A DNA stretch of 64,000 bases from JACKFE01 sp050248735 (GTDB lineage Bacteria; Nitrospirota; Nitrospiria; Nitrospirales; UBA8639), in NCBI GenBank assembly GCA_050248735.1, contig JBFWRU010000002.1:186001-250000 (forward strand), read 5' to 3'. Below the pieces are notes generated by a model that had not been told where the DNA came from, ran no database searches, and saw only the letters and a program-made list of their open reading frames with translations. The translations under genes and the position numbers were made by a program. The stretch's first letter is position 1. The number at the start of each line of letters is the position of its first letter. Below are positions 28,229 to 37,166 of this stretch, one piece after another.

Positions 28229-29905
28229 ATGGGACAAATGAGAATCGGACCAAAATTTGTGTTGTCATTAGGCCTGTTGGCCGCCAGCATGATTTTGCTG
28301 GGTTTGTGGATTATGTATCACCAGGAAGAGGGGCGGTTGCGTACCCTGTTGGAGGAGGAAGGCAAAATCATTCAAATGCAAATTGAGGTGACCAGGGCCT
28401 ATATTGCCAAAAATTATGTCGGCAAATTGAAGAAGTCGTCCTTGGGTGCTCAACTGCATATTGCCCGTGAGCATGAGGACGATCCCAACGCTATTCCCTT
28501 CCCGGCCACGGCGACTCAGGAAATTGGCAAGGAATTAGGTAAGCAGGGAATTTTTCAGGCCAGATTAGTGAGCGATCGACCGATGAATCCGGAGAATGCT
28601 CCTCGTGATGAATTTGAAAAAAAAGCCATGGAACTGATTAATAATGGCGCGGATAGTTTCAGTGATATTCAAGTGATAAACGGCGTTCCGACATTTCGGC
28701 GTGCGAGTGCGGATCTTGCCTCGGTTGAGGCGTGTGTCAACTGTCATGTCGGTAAACAGCTCGGTGATGTCATTGGTCTGTTATCGGTGTCCATTCCGAT
28801 GGCCAACGCCCAGGCGTCAATGGCCAACTCGGTCTTGAATTCCGGTATGTGGATGGTAGGCATTATTGTGATGTGTCTGTTGGCCGTGTATTGGATGGTC
28901 CATCTGTTTGTGCTGAAACCCTTATATGCCCTGAGCTTCATCGCCCGTGATATTGCACAAGGGGACGGGGATTTGACGAGGCGGGTTCCGGTGGGGAACC
29001 GATCCGATGAAATCGCTGAACTCGCTCGGTACGTCAATGTCTTTATCGAGAAGATGCAACGGGCCATTCTCCTGGTCAATGAGGGAACGAATCGGTTGGC
29101 CTCCTCAACCGTGCAATTGTCTACCTCGGCCGATTCCGTGGTGCGTGCCGCTGAAGGCCAAGACTCCCGTGTGGTGCAGTCGGCCTCGGCAGTGGAAGAA
29201 ATGACAATGACGGCAGGTGAAGTCGCCAGAAATTCGAATGATGCGGCCAATTTAGCGCAGGAAACGGCTCAGACCGCCAAAAACGGACAATTGGTCATGG
29301 AGCAAACCGTGGATGGGATGCAACAGGTCTCGCAGGCGGTGATGCAGGCGTCCTCCATTATTACGACTTTAGGGCGTTCCTCTGATCAAATCGGAGAAAT
29401 CGTCGGAGTCATTGAGGATATCGCAGATCAAACCAATCTCCTTGCGCTGAATGCGGCAATTGAAGCGGCCAGGGCTGGGGAGCAAGGACGTGGATTCGCG
29501 GTGGTCGCCGATGAAGTCAGAAAATTGGCAGAACGGACAACAAAGGCCACTAAGGAAATTGGGGATATGATTCGGCAGATTCAACAGGATACCAAAACGG
29601 CAGTCAGTTCCATGGAACAAGGCACTCACAAGGTGGTGACCGGAGTGGAGTTGGCTAATAAAACCGGTGACGCCTTGGCCAAAATCTATTCGATGGTGAA
29701 TGTCACGTCAGGTATGATTCAGCAAATCGCTCAGGCAGCAGAAGAACAGTCTGTGGCCACCAGACAGATAGCCAGTGATTTGGAATCCGTGACTCAAACG
29801 ACCCGGGAAACGACTCAAGGGGTGACTCAATCGGCCAAGGCCTGCCGGGATTTGAGTCTGTTGGCCGGTGATCTTCAAAAAATGGTACGGGCATTTAAGG
29901 TTTAA
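28229..29905 (+). CDS. Chemoreceptor with periplasmic c-type heme sensor, second signalling class
   Basis: The 558-residue receptor has TM1, a Tll0287/DUF3365-type periplasmic domain with one heme motif (CVNCH, near residue 172), TM2, HAMP and a signalling domain of the same class as 26087 (AAIEAARAGEQG, VVADEVRKLAERT). No docking pentapeptide is present. Its sensor is clearly related to the one at 7562 although the signalling domains differ. The two modules therefore share a sensor type. Redox or gas sensing is inferred from the family. Confidence 0.92.
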   Translation: MGQMRIGPKFVLSLGLLAASMILLGLWIMYHQEEGRLRTLLEEEGKIIQMQIEVTRAYIAKNYVGKLKKSSLGAQLHIAREHEDDPNAIPFPATATQEIGKELGKQGIFQARLVSDRPMNPENAPRDEFEKKAMELINNGADSFSDIQVINGVPTFRRASADLASVEACVNCHVGKQLGDVIGLLSVSIPMANAQASMANSVLNSGMWMVGIIVMCLLAVYWMVHLFVLKPLYALSFIARDIAQGDGDLTRRVPVGNRSDEIAELARYVNVFIEKMQRAILLVNEGTNRLASSTVQLSTSADSVVRAAEGQDSRVVQSASAVEEMTMTAGEVARNSNDAANLAQETAQTAKNGQLVMEQTVDGMQQVSQAVMQASSIITTLGRSSDQIGEIVGVIEDIADQTNLLALNAAIEAARAGEQGRGFAVVADEVRKLAERTTKATKEIGDMIRQIQQDTKTAVSSMEQGTHKVVTGVELANKTGDALAKIYSMVNVTSGMIQQIAQAAEEQSVATRQIASDLESVTQTTRETTQGVTQSAKACRDLSLLAGDLQKMVRAFKV

Positions 29906-29956
29906 GGGGCCCGCTTCAGAAATCTTCGGGGCAGGCCTAGCCATCCGTGAAAAAGT

Positions 29957-30223
29957 TTAGGCCGACGAATCGGGGGAATCGGAAGCCGGGTCACGAACCG
30001 GAGATGAGTGTGCCTGTTTTTGATGAACGACTTGCTCAAGCATGCCGACGGAATCTTTGAGGAGGTCTGCGGCGCATGCCAATGTGACGTGGAGTTGTTT
30101 CCAGGCTTCATCCCATCGGCCTTCCTGTTGGAGATCCTGGAATCGCTGATGCTGATTTTGAAGAATGGCCTTTTTGGCGTCTAAGAGCAGGCGGTCGGCT
30201 TGAAAACTGGCTGGTCTTTCCAT
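29957..30223 (-). CDS. Small hypothetical helical protein
   Basis: This is the only supported minus-strand gene. It encodes 88 residues, mostly predicted helical and rich in Gln, Leu and charged residues (LLLDAKKAILQNQHQRFQDL), with a hydrophilic Ser/Pro/Asp tail. AAGGA stands about 10 bases before the ATG on that strand. It converges with the heme receptor gene. I do not recognise a family; the size and helical nature would suit a small adaptor or chaperone, but there is no direct evidence. Confidence 0.55.
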   Translation of the reverse strand: MERPASFQADRLLLDAKKAILQNQHQRFQDLQQEGRWDEAWKQLHVTLACAADLLKDSVGMLEQVVHQKQAHSSPVRDPASDSPDSSA

Positions 30224-30412
30224 GGAAATAATTCCTTGTATAAAAAAATGCAACAACGAATAAATGAATGATACAGGTCACCCTATCAGAGAGTTTGGAA
30301 TGGTCACAAGGCGGTTATGCGTGAGGTTGGTGTGGGATCTGGTTGGTTGTGCTTCGTTGTTGTCAGTGAATAACCGATATGAATGGCTGACAAGGGAGTG
30401 CGAGAGGGCACA

Positions 30413-31555
30413 ATGATTACCCAAACCCATTCCATCCGGGTCCTTGTCGTTGATGATTCCACATTTATGCGAAATACGATCTCCACGATGCTCATGAAGT
30501 ATCCGGATGTCCAAGTGGTTGGAACGGCAAAAAATGGGCGTGAAGCGTTATTGCAGGTGGCGAGGGTGGCCCCGGATGTGATGACTTTGGATGTGGATAT
30601 GCCGGAGATGAATGGATTGGAAGTCCTGGACCGGGTGATGGCGGCCCATCCAATCCCTGTTGTGATGGTGAGTAGCCTGACCCATGCAGGAGCGGCAGAG
30701 ACATTTCAAGCTTTGGCCCGTGGTGCGTTTGATTTTATTCATAAACAGCAACGGGTTTCCCCGGGAGATCTCGGTCCATTGGAAGCACGGTTGTATGAAA
30801 AGATAAAAAGTGCCTTTGACAATAAATCACGGTTTCTCCACAGCCTGGGAAAGAGACAAACGGGATTGGCCGGATGCACTGAGGTCAAATTCGCGAGCCC
30901 CGCCTCGGTTCTTTCAGGAATGGCCCGCGGGACAGGGGATGTCCGATCAGGTGAAACGTCGGTTCGAGTGAGGCAAGTGACCGCTGATTTGTTGGTCATT
31001 GGGGGCTCCACGGGAGCACCACAGGTGTTGACTGAAATGTTTCGCCACATTCCCGAGTCGTTTCCCGTTCCCATCTTGATCGTTCAACATATGCCAAAAT
31101 TTTTTACCTCCGTCTTTGCTTCTCAGTTGGCGAAGTGTGCGCGGATTCCTGTTCGAGAGGGACGGGATGGAGATGTTTTGGAGGCCGGGAAGGCTCTTAT
31201 TGCACCAGGCGATCATCATGTCACTGTCAATCGTGATGCGCACGGAGTGCCGAACATCAGGATTTCTGATGAACCGCGTGACCGGCTCTATTGGCCATGT
31301 ATTGATCTGGCGTTGTCCTCTGCAGCCAAACACTATGGAGAGCGAGTGCTGGCCTTGATCTTAAGCGGCATGGGACAAGATGGGCTGGTGGGATGTCGAC
31401 AAATTAGAGCCGGAGGAGGAAAAGTTCTGGTTCAGGATGAACAATCTTCCATGGTGTACGGGATGAATCGTGCGGTTTGGGAAGCCGGTTTCGCGGATGA
31501 AATGATCCCGGGTCCGCACGTGGGGCCGCGCCTGATGGAGATCGTGGGAGGCTAA
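30413..31555 (+). CDS. cheB: Chemoreceptor methylesterase/deamidase CheB (module 2)
   Basis: The 380-residue product has a receiver domain (VVDDSTFMR, phospho-acceptor Asp in MTLDVDMPEMNG), a linker of about 60 residues longer than in the first CheB, and the esterase domain. The catalytic Ser is in GGSTGAPQV, the His in QHMP and the Asp in GMGQDG. The upstream ATG 30383 is an alternative start, but 30413 gives the usual N-terminus just before the first strand. It probably pairs with the CheR at 14328. Confidence 0.93.
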   Translation: MITQTHSIRVLVVDDSTFMRNTISTMLMKYPDVQVVGTAKNGREALLQVARVAPDVMTLDVDMPEMNGLEVLDRVMAAHPIPVVMVSSLTHAGAAETFQALARGAFDFIHKQQRVSPGDLGPLEARLYEKIKSAFDNKSRFLHSLGKRQTGLAGCTEVKFASPASVLSGMARGTGDVRSGETSVRVRQVTADLLVIGGSTGAPQVLTEMFRHIPESFPVPILIVQHMPKFFTSVFASQLAKCARIPVREGRDGDVLEAGKALIAPGDHHVTVNRDAHGVPNIRISDEPRDRLYWPCIDLALSSAAKHYGERVLALILSGMGQDGLVGCRQIRAGGGKVLVQDEQSSMVYGMNRAVWEAGFADEMIPGPHVGPRLMEIVGG

Positions 31556-31632
31556 GTGCCGATCTGTTCGAACCTCGGCTGGCGTCACACCCATTTGGTG
31601 AAAACAACTTGATTGAGGGAGAGGGACATATC

Positions 31633-32118
31633 ATGCAGGGGAAAAGGCCACAGTTAACCCGTGAGGATTTTGAATACGTCGAAGGAGAAGTTCTGCAGTT
31701 GGTGAGCTTTCGGTTGGGCAAGGAAGAATTTGCCATTGATATTCTGGGAGTTCAAGAAATCATCCGACTGGTGGAAGTGACTCAGGTCCCCAAGGCTCCA
31801 TTCTACGTGGAAGGGGTGGTAAACCTTCGCGGAAAGGTCATTCCCATTATTAATCTTCGCTCGCGGTTTGCTTTGCCTCCGGTTGATCCCACGAAGGATA
31901 CGAGAATCATTGTCGTTGAAGTCGAGCATTCTATCCTAGGATTTATTGTGGATTCCGTTGAGGAAGTGTTGCGGGTACCGGAGGCCTTAATCGAACCCTC
32001 GCCGACCACCGGTCGGGGCGGGTCCGATGATTTTCATAAAGGCGTGGGCCGGGTCGACGGACGACTCTTGATCCTGTTGGACCTTCAATTGTTATTTGGA
32101 TTATCTAAGGTGGCATAA
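31633..32118 (+). CDS. cheW: Chemotaxis adaptor CheW (module 2)
   Basis: The 161-residue single CheW domain contains GVVNLRGKVIPIINLR and ends in LLILLDLQLLFG. ATG 31633 is preceded by a long purine-rich site (GAGGGAGAGGGA). motA starts 15 bases after its stop, so cheB, cheW, motA and motB look co-transcribed. Confidence 0.93.
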   Translation: MQGKRPQLTREDFEYVEGEVLQLVSFRLGKEEFAIDILGVQEIIRLVEVTQVPKAPFYVEGVVNLRGKVIPIINLRSRFALPPVDPTKDTRIIVVEVEHSILGFIVDSVEEVLRVPEALIEPSPTTGRGGSDDFHKGVGRVDGRLLILLDLQLLFGLSKVA

Positions 32119-32133
32119 GGAGAGGCTGCACGT

Positions 32134-32895
32134 ATGGATATCCTATCGATCCTGGGCATCATAGTTTCCATTGGTGCCATTGTTGGCGGGCAACATCTGG
32201 AAGGGGGCCATTTAAGTTCCATTATCCAGGGAACGGCATTCCTGATTGTGATGGGAGGGACGTTTGGGGCGGTGATGCTGCAATTTCCTCTTCCCATTTT
32301 CCTCAGGGCGATTACGAGTGCGGGGATGGTCTTTGGGAATGTCAACGTGGATATGAAAGGGATTATTGCCAAGATTGTGGAGTTGTCGAATGTCAGCCGG
32401 AAACAGGGTCTTTTAGCCTTGGAAGGGCAAATGAAAACGCTGACGGATCCGTTGATGGCTAAAGGGGTGCAATTGGTTGTGGATGGAACTGAACCTCACA
32501 AGATCAAGGAAATACTGGAAGTCGAAGTCGAGGTTTTTGAGGAAGAATTCGGCACGACCAGTAAAGTGTATGAAGCCTTTGGGGGATATGCGCCGTGCGT
32601 GGGAATTATTGGTGCGGTGTTAGGGTTGATTCACGTGATGGAAAATCTGGCTGATCCCTCCGCATTGGGAGGTGGAATCGCCGTTGCGTTTGTGGCCACA
32701 GTCTATGGGGTGGGAGCGGCCAATCTGTTTTTTCTCCCCATGGGCAATAAAATCAAATTAAAGGCCAAGACGCTGGTTGTGGGGAAAATGATGGTGATTG
32801 AAGGATTGCTTTCGGTGGCCCAAGGAGAAAATCCTCGAATGATCGAAGAAAAACTCAGTGGGTTCTTGCCTACTAACGAAAAATCCAAAAAATAA
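32134..32895 (+). CDS. motA: Flagellar motor stator protein MotA
   Basis: This is the MotA/PomA-type stator subunit of 253 residues. There are four hydrophobic segments (two near the N-terminus; two around 148-170 and 180-205), a large cytoplasmic loop between TM2 and TM3, and the conserved PCVGIIGAVLGLIHVM region. AAGGAGAGG precedes the start. motB follows 36 bases later. Confidence 0.95.
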   Translation: MDILSILGIIVSIGAIVGGQHLEGGHLSSIIQGTAFLIVMGGTFGAVMLQFPLPIFLRAITSAGMVFGNVNVDMKGIIAKIVELSNVSRKQGLLALEGQMKTLTDPLMAKGVQLVVDGTEPHKIKEILEVEVEVFEEEFGTTSKVYEAFGGYAPCVGIIGAVLGLIHVMENLADPSALGGGIAVAFVATVYGVGAANLFFLPMGNKIKLKAKTLVVGKMMVIEGLLSVAQGENPRMIEEKLSGFLPTNEKSKK

Positions 32896-32931
32896 CAGAC
32901 GGTCCCCGGACACTCTCCTCAACGAAACTCG

Positions 32932-33672
32932 ATGAAAAAAAAGCACGAAGAACACGAGAATCATGAACGTTGGTTGGTGTCTTATGCCGACTTTATCACC
33001 CTGTTGTTTGCCTTCTTTGTGGTCATGTATGCAGTATCTTCTGTGAATGAAGGGAAATATAAAGTGTTGAGTGAGTCGATGGTTTCAGCTTTCTCCAATA
33101 CCAAGCCGGTGGGGGATATGACGTTGTTGAACCTCCCTGTGGCCAAAAAGAAGGAGATTGTGGTGAAGGAGAACCCGGCGAAATTGGATAATGCCAGGGC
33201 TTATCTCAAAGTCGCTAATGCGATATCCATGGCCAAAATGCCCCAGGGAGTTAAAATTACCTCTACCGAACGAGGCCTGTCGATCCAAATCAAGGATGAT
33301 GCCCTCTTTGAAAGCGGGAGTGCGACCATTCATCCACAAATGAAAGAGTTTATTGACTTGGTTGCCGGGCTGGTCACCGATCTTCCCAATCTTATCGCCG
33401 TAGAAGGACATACGGATAATCAACCGATTCGATCCACGGCATTTCCTTCCAATTGGGATCTTTCGACGGCGCGGGCCAATGTCCTGGTTCGGTATTTTAC
33501 CGAGTATCATGAGTTGGCTCCTGAGCGATTTTCCTCGACCGGGTACGCGGGTACTCGTCCGGTGGAATCCAATGCCACTCGGGAGGGACAAGCCGAGAAC
33601 CGGCGAGTCGAAATGATCGTGTTGCGTACCACGAGTCCTCAGATTGCTCCTTCTCATCCCTTTCTTCCGTAA
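32932..33672 (+). CDS. motB: Flagellar motor stator protein MotB
   Basis: The 246-residue stator subunit has a short basic cytoplasmic N-terminus and one membrane helix with the essential ion-binding Asp (D20 in SYADFITLLFAFF). The periplasmic OmpA-like peptidoglycan-binding domain has the VEGHTDNQP and NWDLSTARA motifs. Whether H+ or Na+ is the coupling ion cannot be told from the sequence. It ends the chemotaxis/stator unit. Confidence 0.95.
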   Translation: MKKKHEEHENHERWLVSYADFITLLFAFFVVMYAVSSVNEGKYKVLSESMVSAFSNTKPVGDMTLLNLPVAKKKEIVVKENPAKLDNARAYLKVANAISMAKMPQGVKITSTERGLSIQIKDDALFESGSATIHPQMKEFIDLVAGLVTDLPNLIAVEGHTDNQPIRSTAFPSNWDLSTARANVLVRYFTEYHELAPERFSSTGYAGTRPVESNATREGQAENRRVEMIVLRTTSPQIAPSHPFLP

Positions 33673-34048
33673 AACCCCTGTTAGGGGTGGGACAAGGGAT
33701 GAGGAGACTTTTTGTCCTGTATTCCTCACCTTGCACGTCTTCATTCTTTTCCTCATTTATTCCTTTCCATGGTTTTAGTGGTAGGCAGGATTCCCCCAGT
33801 GAGGAAAGTTGTGCCCATTGTTCATGAAACTCTAACCATCGTTCGGGTGACCTATTGGTGATGGATGGGTTCCCTCTTGGCCCCGCCAATTAATCTGATC
33901 GGATCCGTACGCTGGATATGCTATTTCAGCAGATAGGATGCGGTTTCAGGCATCCTCATATCGGCTTTTATCTCTTGTCTTTCCGTTTCACCCCTATTGG
34001 CACATGCGTTGCAGAATTAGTGGGCAATTGTTGTAAAGGAGGGGAATT
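33673..34048. other. 376-base gap between motB and flgF
   Basis: It begins with a short hairpin (ACCCCT, loop GTT, AGGGGT at 33674-33688) that may help end the motB transcript. It holds the sigma54-type promoter at 33998. No gene was seen on either strand. Confidence 0.6.
33998..34013 (+). promoter_or_regulatory. Sigma54 (RpoN) -24/-12 promoter of the flgF operon
   Basis: TGGCAC, five bases, TTGCA matches the sigma54 consensus exactly, with the invariant GG and GC ten bases apart. It lies 35 bases upstream of the flgF ATG. Initiation would be expected about 12 bases beyond the GC. It implies enhancer-dependent expression of the rod, ring and junction genes; the activator is not in the window. 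Confidence 0.85.
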
Positions 34049-34768
34049 ATGAATCGAGGCATTTATCCTCCGTTGGCGGGAGCCTTAGCTCTGGAGCGCC
34101 GACTTGAGGTGTTGTCCCATAACATTGGGAACGTGCATACCACAGGATTCAAAAAGGATACCCCCCTGTTTGCCACCATTCTCGGTCAAGCGACGGGTCC
34201 CTCCGTGGCCGGAATCGATTTGTTTCCCGTGATTGATGGCCTGCCTCCTGATCGGTCTCAGGGAGTGTTAGTCCACACGGGGCAACCCTTGGACGTCGCT
34301 TTAGAGGGAGAAGGGTTTTTTGTCGTGGAAACGTCACAAGGTGTTCAATATTTTCGGGGCGGGAGTTTCTATCGAAATATTAAAGGACTCATGGTCACCC
34401 ATACGGGCGATCCGGTTTTGGGAAAAAAAGGGCCCATTAAATTGCCGATTGGAGATGTGGGGATCGACGGAGATGGAAGCATCCGGGTCAACAATAAAGT
34501 GGTGGATCGATTACGTGTCGAAAAGGCCCCACAAGGAGAAGATCTGGCCAAGATTGGCGATTTGTATTGGACCGCGCCCCCAAAGGGGATTCCAGCCGTT
34601 GAGACGAAAGTGCAGCAGGGTATGTTGGAAAAATCCAATGTGAATCCAGCCATGGATATGGTGGAAATCATCAAGGTCACCCGGGAATATGAACAAATGC
34701 AGCGGGCGATTCGGGCAATGGATGAGATGACGGCTCAAGCCATTCAGGCGGCCAAGGTCCAGGGGTAA
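34049..34768 (+). CDS. flgF: Flagellar proximal rod protein FlgF
   Basis: The 239-residue rod protein has the N-terminal flagellar rod motif (LSHNIGNVHTTGFKKD), the central GEGFFVVET segment and a C-terminal helical region (VNPAMDMVEIIKVTREYEQMQRAIR). It is shorter than the FlgG that follows and lacks part of the middle domain, typical of FlgF. AAAGGAGGGG precedes the start. It is first in the flgF-G-A-H-I-J unit. Confidence 0.93.
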   Translation: MNRGIYPPLAGALALERRLEVLSHNIGNVHTTGFKKDTPLFATILGQATGPSVAGIDLFPVIDGLPPDRSQGVLVHTGQPLDVALEGEGFFVVETSQGVQYFRGGSFYRNIKGLMVTHTGDPVLGKKGPIKLPIGDVGIDGDGSIRVNNKVVDRLRVEKAPQGEDLAKIGDLYWTAPPKGIPAVETKVQQGMLEKSNVNPAMDMVEIIKVTREYEQMQRAIRAMDEMTAQAIQAAKVQG

Positions 34769-34897
34769 GACGTGAAGAGGAGGGGTGAGGAGGAAATGGA
34801 TAAGACGTGAAATGTGCGGATTCCATGCGCATCACTCTCGTGATACCGAACTAATTGAACGAATGACAGGCGCGCCCATTCAAGGAGAATACGATCT

Positions 34898-35689
34898 ATG
34901 ATACGAGCCATGCATACTGCTTCGACGGGGATGTTTGCCCAGCAATTGAATATCGATACGATTGCGCACAACCTGGCCAACGTGAATACCACAGGGTTCA
35001 AACGAAGCCGGGCCGAGTTTGCCGATTTGTTGTATCAGATTTCACGGTTGCCGGGATCCAGTGCATCCAACGTCGGAGTGTTTCCGGTGGGAATGCAGGT
35101 GGGATTGGGTGTTCGTCCGGTCACCGTTGCTAAAGAATATGTCCAGGGCAGTCTCAAGCAAACGTTTAATGAATTGGATTTGGCGATTGAGGGTGCCGGA
35201 TTTTTTCAGGTCAATCGACCGGATGGGTCTACGATGTATACTCGCGCCGGATCGTTTAAACGGGACAGTACCGGGAATGTCGTCACCGGAGATGGGGACA
35301 CGTTGGTGCCGTCGATTACCATTCCTTCGGGAGCGTTGAAAATCGATATCGGGCAGGATGGCACGGTGTCGGTTCTTCTCCCCGGCGTGGCGCAGGCTAC
35401 GCAGGTGGGACAAATTCAACTCGTTCGCTTCGATAACCCTGCCGGGCTTATTTCTCAGGGTAATAATTTATTCGTGGAAAGTTCCTCTTCGGGGCCTGCC
35501 CAACAAGGCACGCCGGGATTTTCGACGGGGTTTGGTTTGATCCAGTCCGGATTTTTGGAAATTTCAAATGTGAATATTGCCGATGAAATGGTCAATATGA
35601 TTTTGGCACAGCGTGCCTATGAGCTGAATGCCAAGGCGATTCAGGCATCGGACGATATGTTGTCGGTGGCGAACCAGTTGCGGAGATAA
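34898..35689 (+). CDS. flgG: Flagellar distal rod protein FlgG
   Basis: The 263-residue rod protein has the N-terminal motif (IAHNLANVNTTGFKRSRAEF), a GAGFFQV segment and the conserved C-terminus (SNVNIADEMVNMILAQRAYELNAKAIQ). AAGGAG lies upstream of the ATG. flgA begins three bases after its stop, with its ribosome site inside flgG. Confidence 0.96.
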   Translation: MIRAMHTASTGMFAQQLNIDTIAHNLANVNTTGFKRSRAEFADLLYQISRLPGSSASNVGVFPVGMQVGLGVRPVTVAKEYVQGSLKQTFNELDLAIEGAGFFQVNRPDGSTMYTRAGSFKRDSTGNVVTGDGDTLVPSITIPSGALKIDIGQDGTVSVLLPGVAQATQVGQIQLVRFDNPAGLISQGNNLFVESSSSGPAQQGTPGFSTGFGLIQSGFLEISNVNIADEMVNMILAQRAYELNAKAIQASDDMLSVANQLRR

Positions 35690-35692
35690 TCA

Positions 35693-36436
35693 ATGAGGCG
35701 ATCAAGGCTTATGGCAGGTGCGCTGGTTATATGTCTTCTGGGTGGATGGGTGTTGGGGAACGGGGTGGTACTGGGTGCTCCTACATCCAAGCCGGGGGAG
35801 TATGTGGTCACCGTTTCCGATTTGGAGAAGGCCCTGTTGCAGGAAATTTCTCGCCGATACGGGCGGCCGGCCCACCACCTGAGTCTTCAGGTGTTGTATC
35901 CGAAGCAACCTCTTCCCGTGCCCAAGGGGCAGGTGCATGTAGATGTGGATGAATTGAACGGAGGCCGAACCGGGCGAAGGGCCTTTCGGGTGCAAATTTT
36001 TGTGAATCGGCAATTTTTTAAAACCGTGAATGTTGCGGGGGAACTCAAGGGACAAGTGGATGCTGCTGTGCCGGTCCGTTGGATCAAACCCAAAGAAATC
36101 TTGACTGAGGAGGATATCGAGTTTGTGACGATTGATGTTCCTTCGCTCACCCACGATTTGGTTTTAGGGGTTGAAGAGGCTGTTGGGAAGCAGGTTCTTC
36201 GCCCTCTTCCCCCCCATCAACCTATTCGAAAGATTGCCTTGGATACGCCACCCGTCATTCACAAAGGGGATCGGGTCATGATCGAAGTCAAAGGCAAGGG
36301 ATTGCTGGTGCAGGCGGTGGGAATGGCCAAAGCCGCCGGACGGGCGGGAGATACCATTCCCGTTCTGAATCAAACCTCCGGTCGGGAAATCCTGGGACTG
36401 GTCCTGACGGCTGGAGTTGTGGAGGTCCCTTTTTGA
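35693..36436 (+). CDS. flgA: P-ring assembly chaperone FlgA
   Basis: FlgA is a periplasmic chaperone needed to build the FlgI P ring. The 247-residue protein has a signal peptide (about 1-28) and the C-terminal SAF-type region with VPVRWIKPKEILTEEDIEF and the terminal TSGREILGLVLTAGVVEV. Its stop overlaps the start of flgH, so the two are translationally coupled. Confidence 0.93.
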   Translation: MRRSRLMAGALVICLLGGWVLGNGVVLGAPTSKPGEYVVTVSDLEKALLQEISRRYGRPAHHLSLQVLYPKQPLPVPKGQVHVDVDELNGGRTGRRAFRVQIFVNRQFFKTVNVAGELKGQVDAAVPVRWIKPKEILTEEDIEFVTIDVPSLTHDLVLGVEEAVGKQVLRPLPPHQPIRKIALDTPPVIHKGDRVMIEVKGKGLLVQAVGMAKAAGRAGDTIPVLNQTSGREILGLVLTAGVVEVPF

Positions 36437-37134
36437 AACCCCTCCAAGGTCTTCAGCGGTTTTCGATGTGGGGAATGGTCGGGATTGCTGGCCTGTTGAT
36501 CTGCCTGGGATGTGCCAAACCTCAACAAACGGCGAAAATGGAAGAAGATATCCCCATTATTGAAAGTAACCGTAATGCCTCATTGGGATCCTTATGGGAA
36601 CCGGATAACGGACGGGCCTTTATGTTTGAAGATCGACGAGCCAGCCGCGTGGGGGACATCGTCATCGTGCGGATTGTCGAACAGCACAGTGGGTCAAAAT
36701 CCGCAAGTACCAAAGCGGATCGGGAATCCACCATTTCGGCCGGCGCAGGGGGAGGGCTCTTTGGACTGAATTCGCTCACTCAGAAATTTGCGCAGTATTT
36801 CGATCTAGATGCCACGACCTCGAATGCGTTTGAAGGGGAAGGATCCACCAGTCGGGAAGATTCCTTGAATGGCACCATCGCGGCCCAAGTGGTGGAAGTC
36901 TTTCCCAATGGGGACCTGAGAATTCGGGGAAAACGCGAAGTGACGGTGAACAGCGAAAAGCAAACCATGATTATCCGAGGCATTGTTCGTCGAATAGATT
37001 TGGATACTACGAATACGGTCATTTCCACAGCGGTGGCCGATGCCCAGATTGAATATACCGGTCTGGGTGTGGTCGACGAAGTGCAACGTCCCGGATGGCT
37101 GGTTCGATTGTTTAATTGGTTGACGCCGTTTTAA
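36433..37134 (+). CDS. flgH: Flagellar L-ring protein FlgH (TTG start)
   Basis: FlgH is the outer-membrane lipoprotein of the L ring. The 233-residue product has a signal peptide ending at LGC, where the Cys would be lipidated, and the conserved segments SLWEP, DIVIVRIVEQ and a C-terminal VDEVQRPGWL. The TTG at 36433 overlaps the flgA stop (TTGA) and has GGAGGT at 36421-36426. The first ATG (36466) has no good ribosome site, so TTG is preferred. Its presence shows an outer membrane. Confidence 0.92.
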   Translation: MKPLQGLQRFSMWGMVGIAGLLICLGCAKPQQTAKMEEDIPIIESNRNASLGSLWEPDNGRAFMFEDRRASRVGDIVIVRIVEQHSGSKSASTKADRESTISAGAGGGLFGLNSLTQKFAQYFDLDATTSNAFEGEGSTSREDSLNGTIAAQVVEVFPNGDLRIRGKREVTVNSEKQTMIIRGIVRRIDLDTTNTVISTAVADAQIEYTGLGVVDEVQRPGWLVRLFNWLTPF

Positions 37135-37166
37135 TCAGGTTACAAGTCAACAGTGAGGAGTCGGAA

